This document shows positions 12,701 through 22,619 of a stretch of DNA of 37,308 nt, piece after piece. Location of the stretch: contig MZZL01000052.1 of assembly GCA_002749535.1 (NCBI GenBank), positions 14,017 through 51,324 of the forward strand, in the 5' to 3' direction. This stretch comes from Apophysomyces variabilis (Eukaryota; Mucoromycota; Mucoromycetes; Mucorales; Mucoraceae). Position numbers and translations under genes: made by a program. Position 1 is the stretch's first letter. Each line of letters opens with the position of its first letter. The notes beneath the pieces were generated by a model. That model was given only the letters and a program-made list of their open reading frames with translations. It was not told the DNA's origin and made no database searches.

Positions 12701-13393
12701 AGAGACAGGAAAATAGAACAGCTGACCCAGAACGGTAGGCCTGACAGGAAAACGGCACATGCCAAAGTGAATGGACTTTGTATCCTATCTGTTACAGATG
12801 TCCGAGTTACCCTTGAGCTACTGTAAGTCAGGCCACGCTGGAACTACTTGTGGTTAGTTCCATATTTGGTTGTTGTCATTTCCCCCTAGGTATCACATGA
12901 AATGAGCCAATGCTGCAAAAGTCAGAGGCACTCGCCAAAAAAAAAAATAACGACAGATATGATAAAAATATGTTTCAAGCCAACAGTGAAGATTGCAATT
13001 AGAATTTGTTTAATAGGACAGAAAATGTGATCGCTGTGAAAAAGATGTTACGCTCTCCTGTATTTGATTTCATTCTTCCTAAAATCTTATGCTTCTGACC
13101 CTCATTATCTTCTACGGGTTTGTTTCGATCCAATCTCAAGACGTTTTGTTTTCCAGAGGATCATTAGTTCATTAGAAAGGTGCAAATCCCTGTGGATATC
13201 CCAATAACCTAGTATAATATATCCTAAATCACGTCCTTTGGCACTGTTATCCATAGGTCAAACAAAAACTTTTATTTTCTTTGTTTGCTCATAAATGGAC
13301 AGAAACTTCTAAATACAGCAAGGAATGCATACAGACGAAACCTGTCAAGGTTTTGACTCCATGGATTATTCCTTTTTGTACCTCTAGATTCGG
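9761..13393. other. Long intergenic region, no gene supported
   Basis: About 3.6 kb of AT-rich DNA. Short frames at 10012-10218, 10212-10421, 10430-10696 and 12310-12513 (plus) and 11267-11052 (minus) have no recognisable features. The minus frame at 11267-11052 is Ser/Ala-rich and may be a scrap of a repeated gene, but this cannot be shown here. CT-rich tracts (about 12220-12245) and A runs occur without clear function. Confidence 0.5.
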
Positions 13394-13669
13394 TTAATGG
13401 GACGGCACACAAGCATTGAGAAGCTGATTGCAAGAGCAACCATCCACACAACCTGTAATTAAACTACATGGATCACCACAGCGCGGCTGTCTCTTGACCA
13501 GTCCCGACTTATCGTTCATATCTTGCTTCGGAATGTAACGAATGAGGTCAAGTTGACGATTAGGAGTCGTACCAATAGGAGAAGCAAATGACGGAAAGGC
13601 TATAAAGCTGACCATGCTTATCAGGAGTATTACCCAAAGAGAATATTGCTTGATCATATTTGCTTTCAT
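13394..13669 (-). CDS. Secreted Kex2-processed cysteine-rich (knottin-like) peptide precursor
   Basis: Single exon, 91 residues, starting at the first in-frame ATG (13669; a second at 13657 would also leave a signal peptide). Residues 1 to about 29 are a signal peptide with a long hydrophobic core ending SFA. Residues 30-58 are a propeptide. Lys59-Arg60 is a dibasic Kex2 site, and residues 61-91 are the predicted mature peptide, beginning with Gln (which may cyclise). It has six cysteines at 64, 68, 74, 78, 80 and 87, spacing C-x3-C-x5-C-x3-C-x1-C-x6-C. That resembles inhibitor-cystine-knot peptides; squash-type protease inhibitors have C-x6-C-x5-C-x3-C-x1-C-x5-C. A TATA box (TATAAATA, 13738-13731) lies about 65 bases upstream. 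Function is unknown: protease inhibitor, antimicrobial or effector-like roles are possible. The processing enzyme would be the kexin encoded at 31242-34028. Confidence 0.72.
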   Translation of the reverse strand: MKANMIKQYSLWVILLISMVSFIAFPSFASPIGTTPNRQLDLIRYIPKQDMNDKSGLVKRQPRCGDPCSLITGCVDGCSCNQLLNACVPSH

Positions 13670-13730
13670 TATTTTGGATGCTTGAATTGTCTCGAGCAAA
13701 GGTAAGGATATTCAACTGAAATGGTGCACA

Positions 13731-13738
13731 TATTTATA
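13731..13738 (-). promoter_or_regulatory. TATA box of the cysteine-rich peptide gene
   Basis: TATAAATA on the minus strand, about 62-69 bases before the chosen ATG, a reasonable distance for a TATA-driven fungal promoter with a short leader. TATA-containing promoters usually go with strongly regulated genes. Confidence 0.55.
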
Positions 13739-14302
13739 TCATTACTTACGATGCTTATGTATACCATCTTAGCCGTCCGCATATAATTAGTAATTTCCTA
13801 CAGCAGGAGATTTCTTTGTGGGCTTGCATGCAGATTCAGTTAGCCATAAAACAGTTTTAAACCTACGATTTCGCATATCTGATTCAAAAGAGAAGATTTT
13901 TCTTTTTGTTCGTTGGGATCACCGGATGAAGTTAGCCAATTGCTGGCAGTATTCATTCTCCATTTTATTGTCAGTATGGAATCCAGAGTTGTTGCATGTT
14001 GGACAGGTGACACATCTTTTTTTGTAATCAAGCAGACAAAACGACGATACTGTGCGACCTTACGCTTCATAACGTACCATTACCCTTGTTTACAATTCAT
14101 TGTACGAAACTTAAGGGTCTCCTGAGGAAGCCATACCATTGTTGGTACTTTATCGCAGAGAATACAAGATATCAGGTACTTGCCTCTGTATTTGTCAGCA
14201 CCTTCCTCCTTACCTCGGATATTGAGAAATTGCACTCCATCCTCTATCGAAGCTCCAATAGCCTTTCTATTCTCAGATAGCTCAAGTGGTTGACCTTCCA
14301 TT

Positions 14303-14807
14303 TCAAAGCTGCAACAGATACTCAAATAAAATTTCATTTGAACTTGCAGCGAAAATTGCGGTAAGGCCCTGTTTCAGTTGTCGAAGCTCAGAGAAATGGA
14401 CCCTACCCCATAGGAAGCGAAATAGAGTGATGGTTACAGAAAGAGTCACTTCGGTAATTTTCAGCAGCTTTGACTGTTTAATGAGCTGCTTGTTTACGAT
14501 GAAAGAAAAGAAACAGTCAAGACGAAGCGTAGGGTATGACAATCTCATGACCAATTACGATTGAACTTGTGTTGGCATGGACAAGACAGACTGTTGTAGG
14601 CGTTAAGGTTTCGTCCCTGAAGCTATTAGGACAAGTAGCACAGCGAAAAGCAGATGGAGAAAGCTCAGTTTCAGTCAACTCGGTGCGATGAAAGCACTCA
14701 ACTTGGGGGCATAGGATAGTGAAAGACTTACGGTGAGGCCCCAACGTCGAAATTAGGAGTTGGTTTCCCGCATGGAGTAGACGGTTAAGAGCATCCACGA
14801 TACTCAT
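14303..14807 (-). CDS. Possible spliced gene, unrecognised
   Basis: An ATG-initiated exon (14807-14559) joins in phase to 14473-14303 across an 85-nt intron with a GTAATT donor and AACAG acceptor, giving about 140 residues. The first exon holds two CxxC-like pairs (CPQVEC, CATCP) that might bind zinc; the second is a mostly hydrophobic, helical stretch with FRFLWGRVHFSEL. Another open frame follows on the same strand (14337-14080), but I found no junction that keeps phase, so the 3' end is uncertain. No family recognised. It could be a decayed gene. Confidence 0.3.
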
Positions 14808-15482
14808 ACAGTATTTGGAGACATTTTACAGATGTTTTCGAGCGTTTTTTTATTTTGGTTAACCATGTGTACACATTCCGGACATGCCAAATAACAGTGT
14901 ACAAACATAGCGCTTTTTACTTTTTCATTTTCTTTTGTTTGTAATAAAAAGTAGGATCAGAAATGGTGGTTCGTCCACACAGGGCCGCGTCGAATCAAAT
15001 GACGAATTCATCCGTAAACCCACAATTTCATCATATGGAAAACATTAATTGTTGAGGTGCCGTAGCACTCTCATACAGATTAAGTATTCCTACTAATGGT
15101 AAGGAGCTTATAAGGGCCACGGAAATCGCCCTTATTTATAGTTTTTTCCTTAGTCTCGGAGTAAGTAAAATTTTTTTTACACAGTCCTTGTGCGCTGTTT
15201 CAAAAAGTGGGTTGACTGAAACCATCCTTTACCTGGGTGTGTAACCCAGATAACCATGCCAAGCCACTGCGGAACTTTTGGTATTTCTCGCGATTTGTGC
15301 ACCACGCCAACGGAAGGGTACACGTAGACAGGATCTTTTGCATGTTATATTAGCTTGACATGGAGAGGGGAGTGCCCAACGAAATCCCTTAATAATTTCA
15401 AGGGAAACAGCATGTTCAACAGAAAGCGGTCAATTTCGTCTTTCAAATTGATATCTATATTACTATGAATTATGGCTTAAAC
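14808..15482. other. Intergenic, nothing recognised
   Basis: AT-rich spacer containing the 3' flank of the ITFG2-like gene. No open frame worth reporting. Confidence 0.5.
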
Positions 15483-18400
15483 TTAATCGCTTTTTAAGGA
15501 AGAATTTCTGATCGTTTCGTCCATCCAATTCTGAAGAGCATCATTCATATCCCCTGAGCTTGCACTGAGGGTGCGATGAGGGTGATATTCCCCGTACACG
15601 TCATGATGAGTCGCTTCGCTATCCGATGATTCTCGTTCCAGAGCAGGTTCAATGGTGATATTCAAGTCAGATAATCGTCGAATATCCATATTAAGCGGTA
15701 GCTGATCTGAAAGTCGTCGATGCTGAAACTAAGATGATGTCAGGTATAAGTAACAGAAATAGATATGCTTTGCCTTGAACTGAAAAATTACCATATAAAC
15801 TTCTTCATCTAACCGCTCTTTCATGTCTTCAAATCCGTACAGACATTCATGGATAAAATCAGCCAGATCTACGCTCGTCATAATCCATTGGTAAGCACTT
15901 AATTCATTGTATACATTAATCATTACCCAGTTGATTTGGATGAATGTCGCTGGTTTGGGCAATATGGCCGGTATCGAAGATGCCATCTTCATCCGCAATA
16001 CCCTTCCAACCATCACCGAGATCGATTGCACCACCATCGGTCTGGAGATTGTTTTCTGCTCCTATGCTTGTCAATGCCTCAATGCCACTTTCTATCCCAA
16101 CAATACGCTCTAATGCTTCTTCAATATCATCGTCGATAGGATCTATAAAGCCATCCACAGGTCCAGGCGATATCCGTACGTCATAGTACACAAAGATTTG
16201 GTCCTCGAAATCCACATAGAACAAGCACGGTACATTATGTCTGGGAGAAACAGCATAGAGACCTATCAAATAGTTAGCGTTTAGAAACAAGATCTACTCT
16301 ATTCTACCCACCTGCTGTGAAGGCACATACCCGACCTTCAAAAGCAAACTTTACCAATTGAAACTTGATCTTAGATTTTCCGAGAGAAGAATCTTCTTGT
16401 GAAACTTCTCCTTCTTCTTTTCCTTCTTTTTCTTCCACCCGCTTGCTCCAATCAATTAAATAAGTGACACCGTTCCAAGCACAAGCTACAAAAAGCTCAT
16501 TGTCCGGCAGATCTTCAGCTTCCGATCCTTCACTCCAGCTTCCTTCTGACCCAGAGATACTGCTGCTATCAAGACTGTGTCGTCCTGAATGATGATGAAC
16601 GTTTATATCATCGTCGCTGGATGTGCCTGAGTCCTCATTATTTTGCAAACTGAATATGTGTGACGTTACGCTAGTAGGTGTCACTAAACCTGCAGCAGTA
16701 TCACTTTGGGACGTATTTTTTGTCTCATTTTTTTCAGTCATTCCAGAATTGGAGATGGATAGTCTGGAAAAGCCAGGAGAAAGTGCGTTAGAAGATGCAG
16801 AGTCTGATCGGACAAATGGCGCAGGAAAACGAGGTTGAGGCGAGTCTGATGATAAACTGCTTCTGTCTGGTCGCATGTTTAGCTGGGTACAGTGCGTGTG
16901 TGCAGTAGATATATCCAACGTTGCTAAGCTGAATAGCTTGTGAGTGACAAACAGATCGCTCTGTGATGAGGTTTTTGTTCGGAGATCATAGACCGTGAAC
17001 TTGCCTACCATATTGTTAAACAAATTCTTTAACTAGTGCTATCTGATAGCTTACCATCCATGCTTAACATGCCTACTTCTGTGCCTACACACTTTCGACT
17101 TGGATCGGATGTAACTTGGTGCCGTTTGCCAACAACAATTTCGGTAGCCACAGCACCGCTCTCTTCGTCCCCAATAATGTCATCTCCGTTCATTATTGGC
17201 CAGTTTTGTACAACATAATTAGATCTTCTTATCTCATTGCCAGCAGGATCTTTTATGTCGCTTAAGCCTCCATCATCTTTACTGACAATTAAGTTCTCCG
17301 TTTCTAGTCCGGTAGGTACAGATGCTTTTGCTCCACTGCCTTGAAGCAAAGTCCGAATAGTCCGGGTGGCCTTTCTCAAATTGGAGAACGGACCTTGGTT
17401 AGCTTTTGGCGTTGTAGCTAAATCTTCCTCTTCGGCTTCTCTCTTATCATCTACTTTGGGTTTCGTTTCCTCTGATTGCGCAAAATACATGGAGTGTTTT
17501 CGTTGTTTGTGTTTACCATAATGTGTACTAGGAGAATATTGCGGTGTGAAATCGCGGTTGAACCGGTTGCCTTCGCGATCAATAATGGTGAATGTATTAC
17601 CAGGTTGGGCTACAAGCAGAATAGGCTCATTTGGTTTATCTGGATGCATGGTAGTGGACAAAGAGGTTATCTAGGGATAGAATAAGGTCTCTGATGTGGA
17701 TCAAAAGGAGTTACCTGTCCGTCAAAAACCCACATATCTTTGTCCAGCAAATACATTTTTTCTGTCTCCGTTTTCATATTTTGTACAGGCTTCCCGCTTT
17801 TCGTGGATTCTGCATCCTTGACATCTTTTACAGAAGTTTTGACTTGTTTTGGCCATCCCATTCCTCTACGTAGACTACTTGTTTTTGTATCCTTCTGATC
17901 TGTTAATGAGCTACGTTTGCCCTTCTCCCGACTGATCGATAAAACTGAGAGTGACGTATGTAATGGAGAAGATAAATATTGCTGCGAAGGATTGGTGATG
18001 TTAGGTGAGGAAGCTGATGTCGAAGATGAACCGAGCGAGGGACTTCCGTTGTCTTTACAAGTAGGATCTGGGGAATAATATGCGTCGCTGCGAACCAGCT
18101 GAAAAGCATGAAGAATACGATCAGTACGAGCCAAAATCAATTCGTTCAGTCCGTCGCCATCTGCACAATTGAATTAAATGTGGGACTATCTATACGTTGC
18201 CTCAACTTACCGATGTCTGCGATTAATATCCTATTGACATTGACAGGTACTTTTAACGTCAGATTGGGAGCACGTAAATTGTGAATATGCGGTGTCGTGT
18301 TCTTCTGATGATCAGCATGATGTCGGTTATAAATAGAGTTATCGTCCGTGTTATTGGCCATCATACGTCGAAACGCTTGTATACTCGCGGTATCGGAAGA

Positions 18401-19006
18401 ACGTCTTCCGTGCTTTAAGTATTCATCAATTGACATGTGGTGTTGTGCATAGTTGCCAGAAGAAGTGCCGTGCATCGAAGCTGGTATGTCAAAGATGTGT
18501 GCATGCCCTTCGGCATTGATACAGACAACTGAGTTCTAATATCAAACATTACAAAAAATCAGAAGTCTAACTCCCTATTTACCTTGCCATGATTTCGCGC
18601 GTCGCCGATAGCAATACAAGTGATCTAGAGAGCCGAGTTTGGCATATATTTCTTGAGTTGGACAAGCTTACCGTACCAAGTCCGCGACAAATGAATGTAG
18701 GTAGACCAAGAGGACATTCTCCCTTGAAGATTGCTAAATCACCGTTGAGATTTCCAATGACAAATTCATTTCCCTAGGAGCAATTGGTAAATACTAGTTC
18801 CAGTTAGAAAAAAGTGTAGGTAACCTACGCCGTCATTATCAACGTCCCCTATGACAAGGGCATGTGGATTCATGTTGCCTGAAAAAGACCATTTTAACCG
18901 GTTCACTAGTGACACCGTTCGTAAAGACATGTAGCAGCTTGATCACTCGCAGTGCAAATGGCGGTCTTTGAAACCGTCTTGCAGATATGCGCTGCTCGAA
19001 TTGCAT
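15483..19006 (-). CDS. ITFG2: ITFG2 homologue (KICSTOR-complex FG-GAP/WD-like protein)
   Basis: In animals ITFG2 is a subunit of KICSTOR, which tethers GATOR1 to the lysosome and restrains mTORC1 on nutrient loss. Eleven exons: 19006-18916, 18878-18829, 18773-18672, 18624-18583, 18535-18211, 18160-17715, 17670-17055, 17004-16312, 16262-16002, 15949-15792 and 15728-15483; all phases agree, giving 1009 residues against about 450 in human. Matching blocks are NPHALVIGDVDNDG near the start, NGDLAIFKG, ILIADIDGDGLNEL, WVFDGQ, EPILLVAQPG, ELFVACAWNGVTYLIDW, CAFTAGLYAV, CLFYVDFEDQIFVYYDV. The extra length is Ser-rich, low-complexity inserts between the beta-propeller blades. Introns are very short (37-63 nt); the first, at 37 nt, is the least certain. 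An in-frame ATG at 19102 would add 32 residues but leave only 29 bases to the divergent DHODH start, so 19006 is preferred. Confidence 0.88.
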
Positions 19007-19131
19007 TCTGTTCAACCAATAGGATAAGCTGATATTCACCTCCAAAGAGTGGCAGGACTGCTCATCTGGGTTTATTGTTTTGAGGGTGAAGCGACCTGAC
19101 ATCGTCTGTTCCCAGTATTATAGAGACAAAC
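19007..19131. promoter_or_regulatory. Shared divergent promoter, ITFG2-like / DHODH
   Basis: Only 125 bases separate the preferred ATG of the ITFG2-like gene (minus) from the DHODH ATG (plus). The stretch has no strong TATA box; CAGTATTATAGAGACAAAC precedes the DHODH start. With so little room, the two genes must share promoter DNA or have overlapping 5' leaders. Confidence 0.55.
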
Positions 19132-20073
19132 ATGGTTGATATCTCGACGACCATCGCTGGCCACCGTCTTCCTAACATCTTCTTCAACGCATCTGGTGTC
19201 TGCTGTCAGCACAAGGAAGAACTGCAGCAACTTCTGGACAGCGAGTCGGGATCCTTGATCACCAAATCAGCCACATTAGAAAAGCGCGAAGGCAATCCAT
19301 CTCCTCGTTATGTTCCTTTGCCTGGTATGGGAAGTATCAATTCCATGGGTCTTCCCAATGAAGGTCATGGATATTATCTTGACTATGCCAAGTCATATGA
19401 CTACACCAATGCCAAACCTTTGTTCATTTCCTTGTCCGGTTTGTCTCTGGCTGATAACGTGAAAATGGTCGAAGCTTTTGCAGCTGCTGATCTGCCTTGC
19501 ATACTTGAGGTGAACTTCTCCTGCCCTAATGTTCCTGGAAAGCCTCAGCTTGGATATGACCTGGAAGCAATGGAAAACGCACTGAAGGTTTTGGCTCCCA
19601 TTATCAAGAAGCCATTTGGTATCAAATTGCCACCGTACTTTGATATAGCCCACTTTGACGCTGTTGCTGATATTATCAATCGTTTTGACAATCTTGCCTT
19701 CGTGACTTGTATTAACTCTGTGGGTAATGGTTTGGCCATCGATTTCGAAACCGAAACCGCAGTGATCAAACCGAAAGATGGATTTGGTGGACTGGGTGGA
19801 CTTATGGTTCTTCACACTGCTTTGGCCAATGTGAATGCTTTTTACCGTCGTCTCAAATCGGATAAGCAGGTTATTGGCGTTGGTGGAGTGACATCCGGCA
19901 AGGAAGCCTTCTTGCATGTATTAGCTGGCGCAAGTGCTGTTCAAATTGGCACGCAACTGAAAGAAGAGGGTCCCGAGTGCTTTGCACGTGTGAAGAAGGA
20001 ATTAGAAGAAATTATGATTGCAAAAGATTACAAATCGTTGAACGATTTCCGTGGTAAAGTTAAGACCTTGTAA
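19132..20073 (+). CDS. URA1: Dihydroorotate dehydrogenase, class 1A (fumarate-type, cytosolic)
   Basis: Oxidises dihydroorotate to orotate, the fourth step of pyrimidine synthesis. Class 1A enzymes are soluble FMN homodimers that use fumarate rather than quinone. The product is 313 residues, full length for the class (about 311-314), in a single exon. Diagnostic blocks: NASGVCC (19-25), ITKSATLEKREGNPSPRY, GSINSMGLPN, the active-site segment NFSCPNVPGKPQ with catalytic Cys131, GIKLPPYFD (Lys165), INSVGNGL, KPKDGFGGLGG, GVGGVTSG and VQIGTQL for FMN phosphate binding. There is no mitochondrial presequence or membrane helix, which rules out the class 2 (URA9-type) enzyme. The absence of introns contrasts with its 11-exon divergent neighbour and would fit a bacterial-type origin, as is known for Saccharomyces Ura1. 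The symbol is given by analogy. Confidence 0.95.
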   Translation: MVDISTTIAGHRLPNIFFNASGVCCQHKEELQQLLDSESGSLITKSATLEKREGNPSPRYVPLPGMGSINSMGLPNEGHGYYLDYAKSYDYTNAKPLFISLSGLSLADNVKMVEAFAAADLPCILEVNFSCPNVPGKPQLGYDLEAMENALKVLAPIIKKPFGIKLPPYFDIAHFDAVADIINRFDNLAFVTCINSVGNGLAIDFETETAVIKPKDGFGGLGGLMVLHTALANVNAFYRRLKSDKQVIGVGGVTSGKEAFLHVLAGASAVQIGTQLKEEGPECFARVKKELEEIMIAKDYKSLNDFRGKVKTL

Positions 20074-20155
20074 ATAAATATTTTGGCTTAATCGTCTCCT
20101 CATTGAGGGAACCCTTCTCGTTTTACTGATCCTTATGAGTTTCTTTTTATCGTTC

Positions 20156-20161
20156 AATAAA
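20156..20161 (+). terminator. Poly(A) signal of the DHODH gene
   Basis: AATAAA 83 bases after the stop codon, followed by a T-rich segment, consistent with a cleavage/polyadenylation site. Confidence 0.5.
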
Positions 20162-20280
20162 CAAATACTGGGTTTTTTTTGGCAACAGAAAGGTTGTGAA
20201 AAATGGTGAGATGTTGTGCAGTTATTACTCCGTTAGAATCCTACAACATCCAAATTTTTGAGGAAACCAACTTCAGTGGA

Positions 20281-22310
20281 CTGGTGGTAGACTTTTCTCA
20301 GGCACAATACAACGGTTTCTGCGCTGCTTAAAGGCGAGAGCAGGCAGGGAAGACGGCCACAAGTATATAAAAGTAGCTACCTCCATTACAAGCAATCTGT
20401 TCAAAGAAGGGTGGCAAATCACTCCATCGTTCCTCAGCACCATGCAAGCTGGTTCGAGGAGTACACGAACCTCATGTATAACACGACCAGCTTCCATGTG
20501 TCCGACAGAGCGGTGGCCGTGTTAAAGCATGAATTTCCGAATGCTGTTAAATGCCTAGTTTGCTGGACTAATCCCACCATCGCTGCTATGATTTTCACGT
20601 CCAAGGCCGAACATGGTGAAAAAACTGCAACAAAACTGTATGCGCACGACAAACGGTGCAGAGTCTTTCCACAATAGGTTATATCAAATCGTTGCAAAAA
20701 CAAATACTCTTATCGAGACCTTGGCCGCAGATATTTCACTATCTGAGGTCATCAGAAGTTGCCCTTGAGCAAGACAGAGCAATGATACCAGTACGCTACG
20801 CTCAATCCAAAAGGTATTGCTCAATACGATTTACTATGTATCAGTATTCGTGTTATTGTTATGTTTTTTTTTCATGATTTAACCGTAACATCTGTTCTAG
20901 AACTTGCAAACGAAAGCCAAAACGCAATGAAAATGACGGTAGAGCTCCTGATACAGCTGCAGAGTTGATCATTCCGGCGAAGCGACAGCTCAGAAATAAA
21001 GTGTCAAAATGCAGAGGTAATGATAAGCTAACTGTGAGTTGATGAATAAATGTAATAATCTGTTTAATCCAGCAGGTGACAACAGCATCATAAATAATAA
21101 GTAAGATGCACGCTCTATGCCAGTTGCTGTTGTGAACAGAATCTCGAGAAGTGATATACCTGGCTTAGGTGTATTTAGACTGTAAGTGCTTCCTTCATAA
21201 TGCAGAAAAATGAATTACATGTGCTTTTAGGGAAGCAAGCGCCAACAATCCAGCAAAGGCTGCTCCTGAAACCATTACCGCAACCAAACCGTCCGGTAAA
21301 CAAGAAGTAATTAATATATACCAATGCTAACGGGTCAATTCATGGCGCATAACAGATCGGTCGCTCCATGAGATCAACGTCAATAAGGATAATTCCTGCT
21401 AACTTGACTGTATCTTAGAGCTTTTTTTTCCAATACTATGCTTCCGTCCCTTGCCCAAGTTCAATCCGTATGCAACAAACGCAGCAGACAAGCTTTATCT
21501 CTCGGAAGAAGCAGCTCTGTCGAAGCAAATACACAGTTCAGGGTATTTGCATGGACGAAAATGCATGGATTGTTTACTCGCGGCGCTTTTGACGACCAGC
21601 AAACGTCATACATGGATTCTTCGACGCGTCTCCAGATGGCGCCACAAATACGAAAGTGTCTTGATGTAAGAAAGCACTTTGTCTTCAGAGGCTTCACGCA
21701 TCAAGACTGTGTTCATGCTACATGCAGAGGGCCGGCATTGCATACTGCAAGAACGGAGAACGCTGCCACGGACTACGAAAGCCCCTCCCTTCTGTATCTG
21801 AACAGTGATACTTGTATCAATCATGAGCTTACCAGAGAATACGGTAGTTTTGGGCAAACAGTGACAGAAGACCTCATCTGCAAGCCAAAGATGTTCAGCA
21901 ACAGCCGTCCCTGTAGGCACATTCGAGGTAGCATGAGAGGAACGATAGTGAAGTCAAACGAGATTCATGAGTTGCCTGATGTCTTATTTATAAGAGATCC
22001 TCTTGTGGATTTTCTCGTTTTTACCCTGAAGAAGTAAGAATTTGTGGGCAAGTCTACATCATATGCGCCCGTACTTTTTCCACTGCTGCCACTAGTTAGC
22101 ACTTCTATACTGAGGCAGTCGTGGATACGGCTACTGGGGCCAAGCTTTTCCGCATTGATAATGCAAAGCCTGCGATGGAGTCAATTCCTTGCAAATCAGG
22201 GCCAGAATCTCAACTCGCTGGGCAAAAGGAGAATACAATTATTGTTTGCTATAGAAGATCTAAAAAAGAAGGTTACTTATACAATAAATGAACTGCCTAC
22301 TGGTGCTTGA
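20281..22310 (+). pseudogene. Decayed DDE (MULE-like) transposase gene
   Basis: Fragments in shifting frames read as the catalytic and C-terminal part of a transposase. From 20281 LVVDFSQAQYNGFCAA (catalytic-Asp block) ends in a stop; a second frame (20379-20677) contains YLHYKQSVQ and KHEFPNAVKCLVCWTNP; a third (about 20640-20750) gives RTTNGAESFHNRLYQIV, the N-x-x-E-x-x-H block; then VALEQDRAMIPVRYAQSKR (to 20814), an intron, and KPKRNENDGRAPDTAAELI (from 20901). Further spliced-looking pieces follow to about 21300, and a 199-codon frame (21438-22037) with a Cys-rich overlapping frame (KCMDCLLAALLTTSK) may be a ruined C-terminal protease-like domain, but that part is not recognisable. At least three frame changes and a stop make this non-functional. 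Exact superfamily is uncertain. Confidence 0.6.
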
Positions 22311-22619
22311 TCGTATTTTCTCGCGAGTGATGTGCTAAGCAAGGAAACTATAACAAATATCTCACACCTTACAATACAAATATACAGCGTAAGTACAGTA
22401 ACGGTGACTTTATCATGAGGTAATTCATGCGACAACAATGCGTTATTACCGTTCTTGTTATAGTATATGCTTACTGGAGAAGATTATGTCGGGTGAACTG
22501 TCAAGATGTAAATGGATATATGTGTCTTCGCAGGGGTCATCAGCAATTGCGCTTGTCAATCGTGGTGCACTCATGAAAAAGCAGCATTAGTTGCATGAGG
22601 TCATTTTGTAAGCTTTTTC

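Noticed and set aside
14286..14564. 92-codon plus-strand frame
   Set aside because: Overlaps the better-supported spliced minus-strand model and shows no motif.
15921..15949. 29-nt intron between exons 9 and 10 of the ITFG2-like gene
   Set aside because: Too short and out of phase; the 52-nt intron 15950-16001 joins the frames correctly.
19393..19917. 174-codon frame antisense to DHODH
   Set aside because: Shadow frame; no recognisable product.
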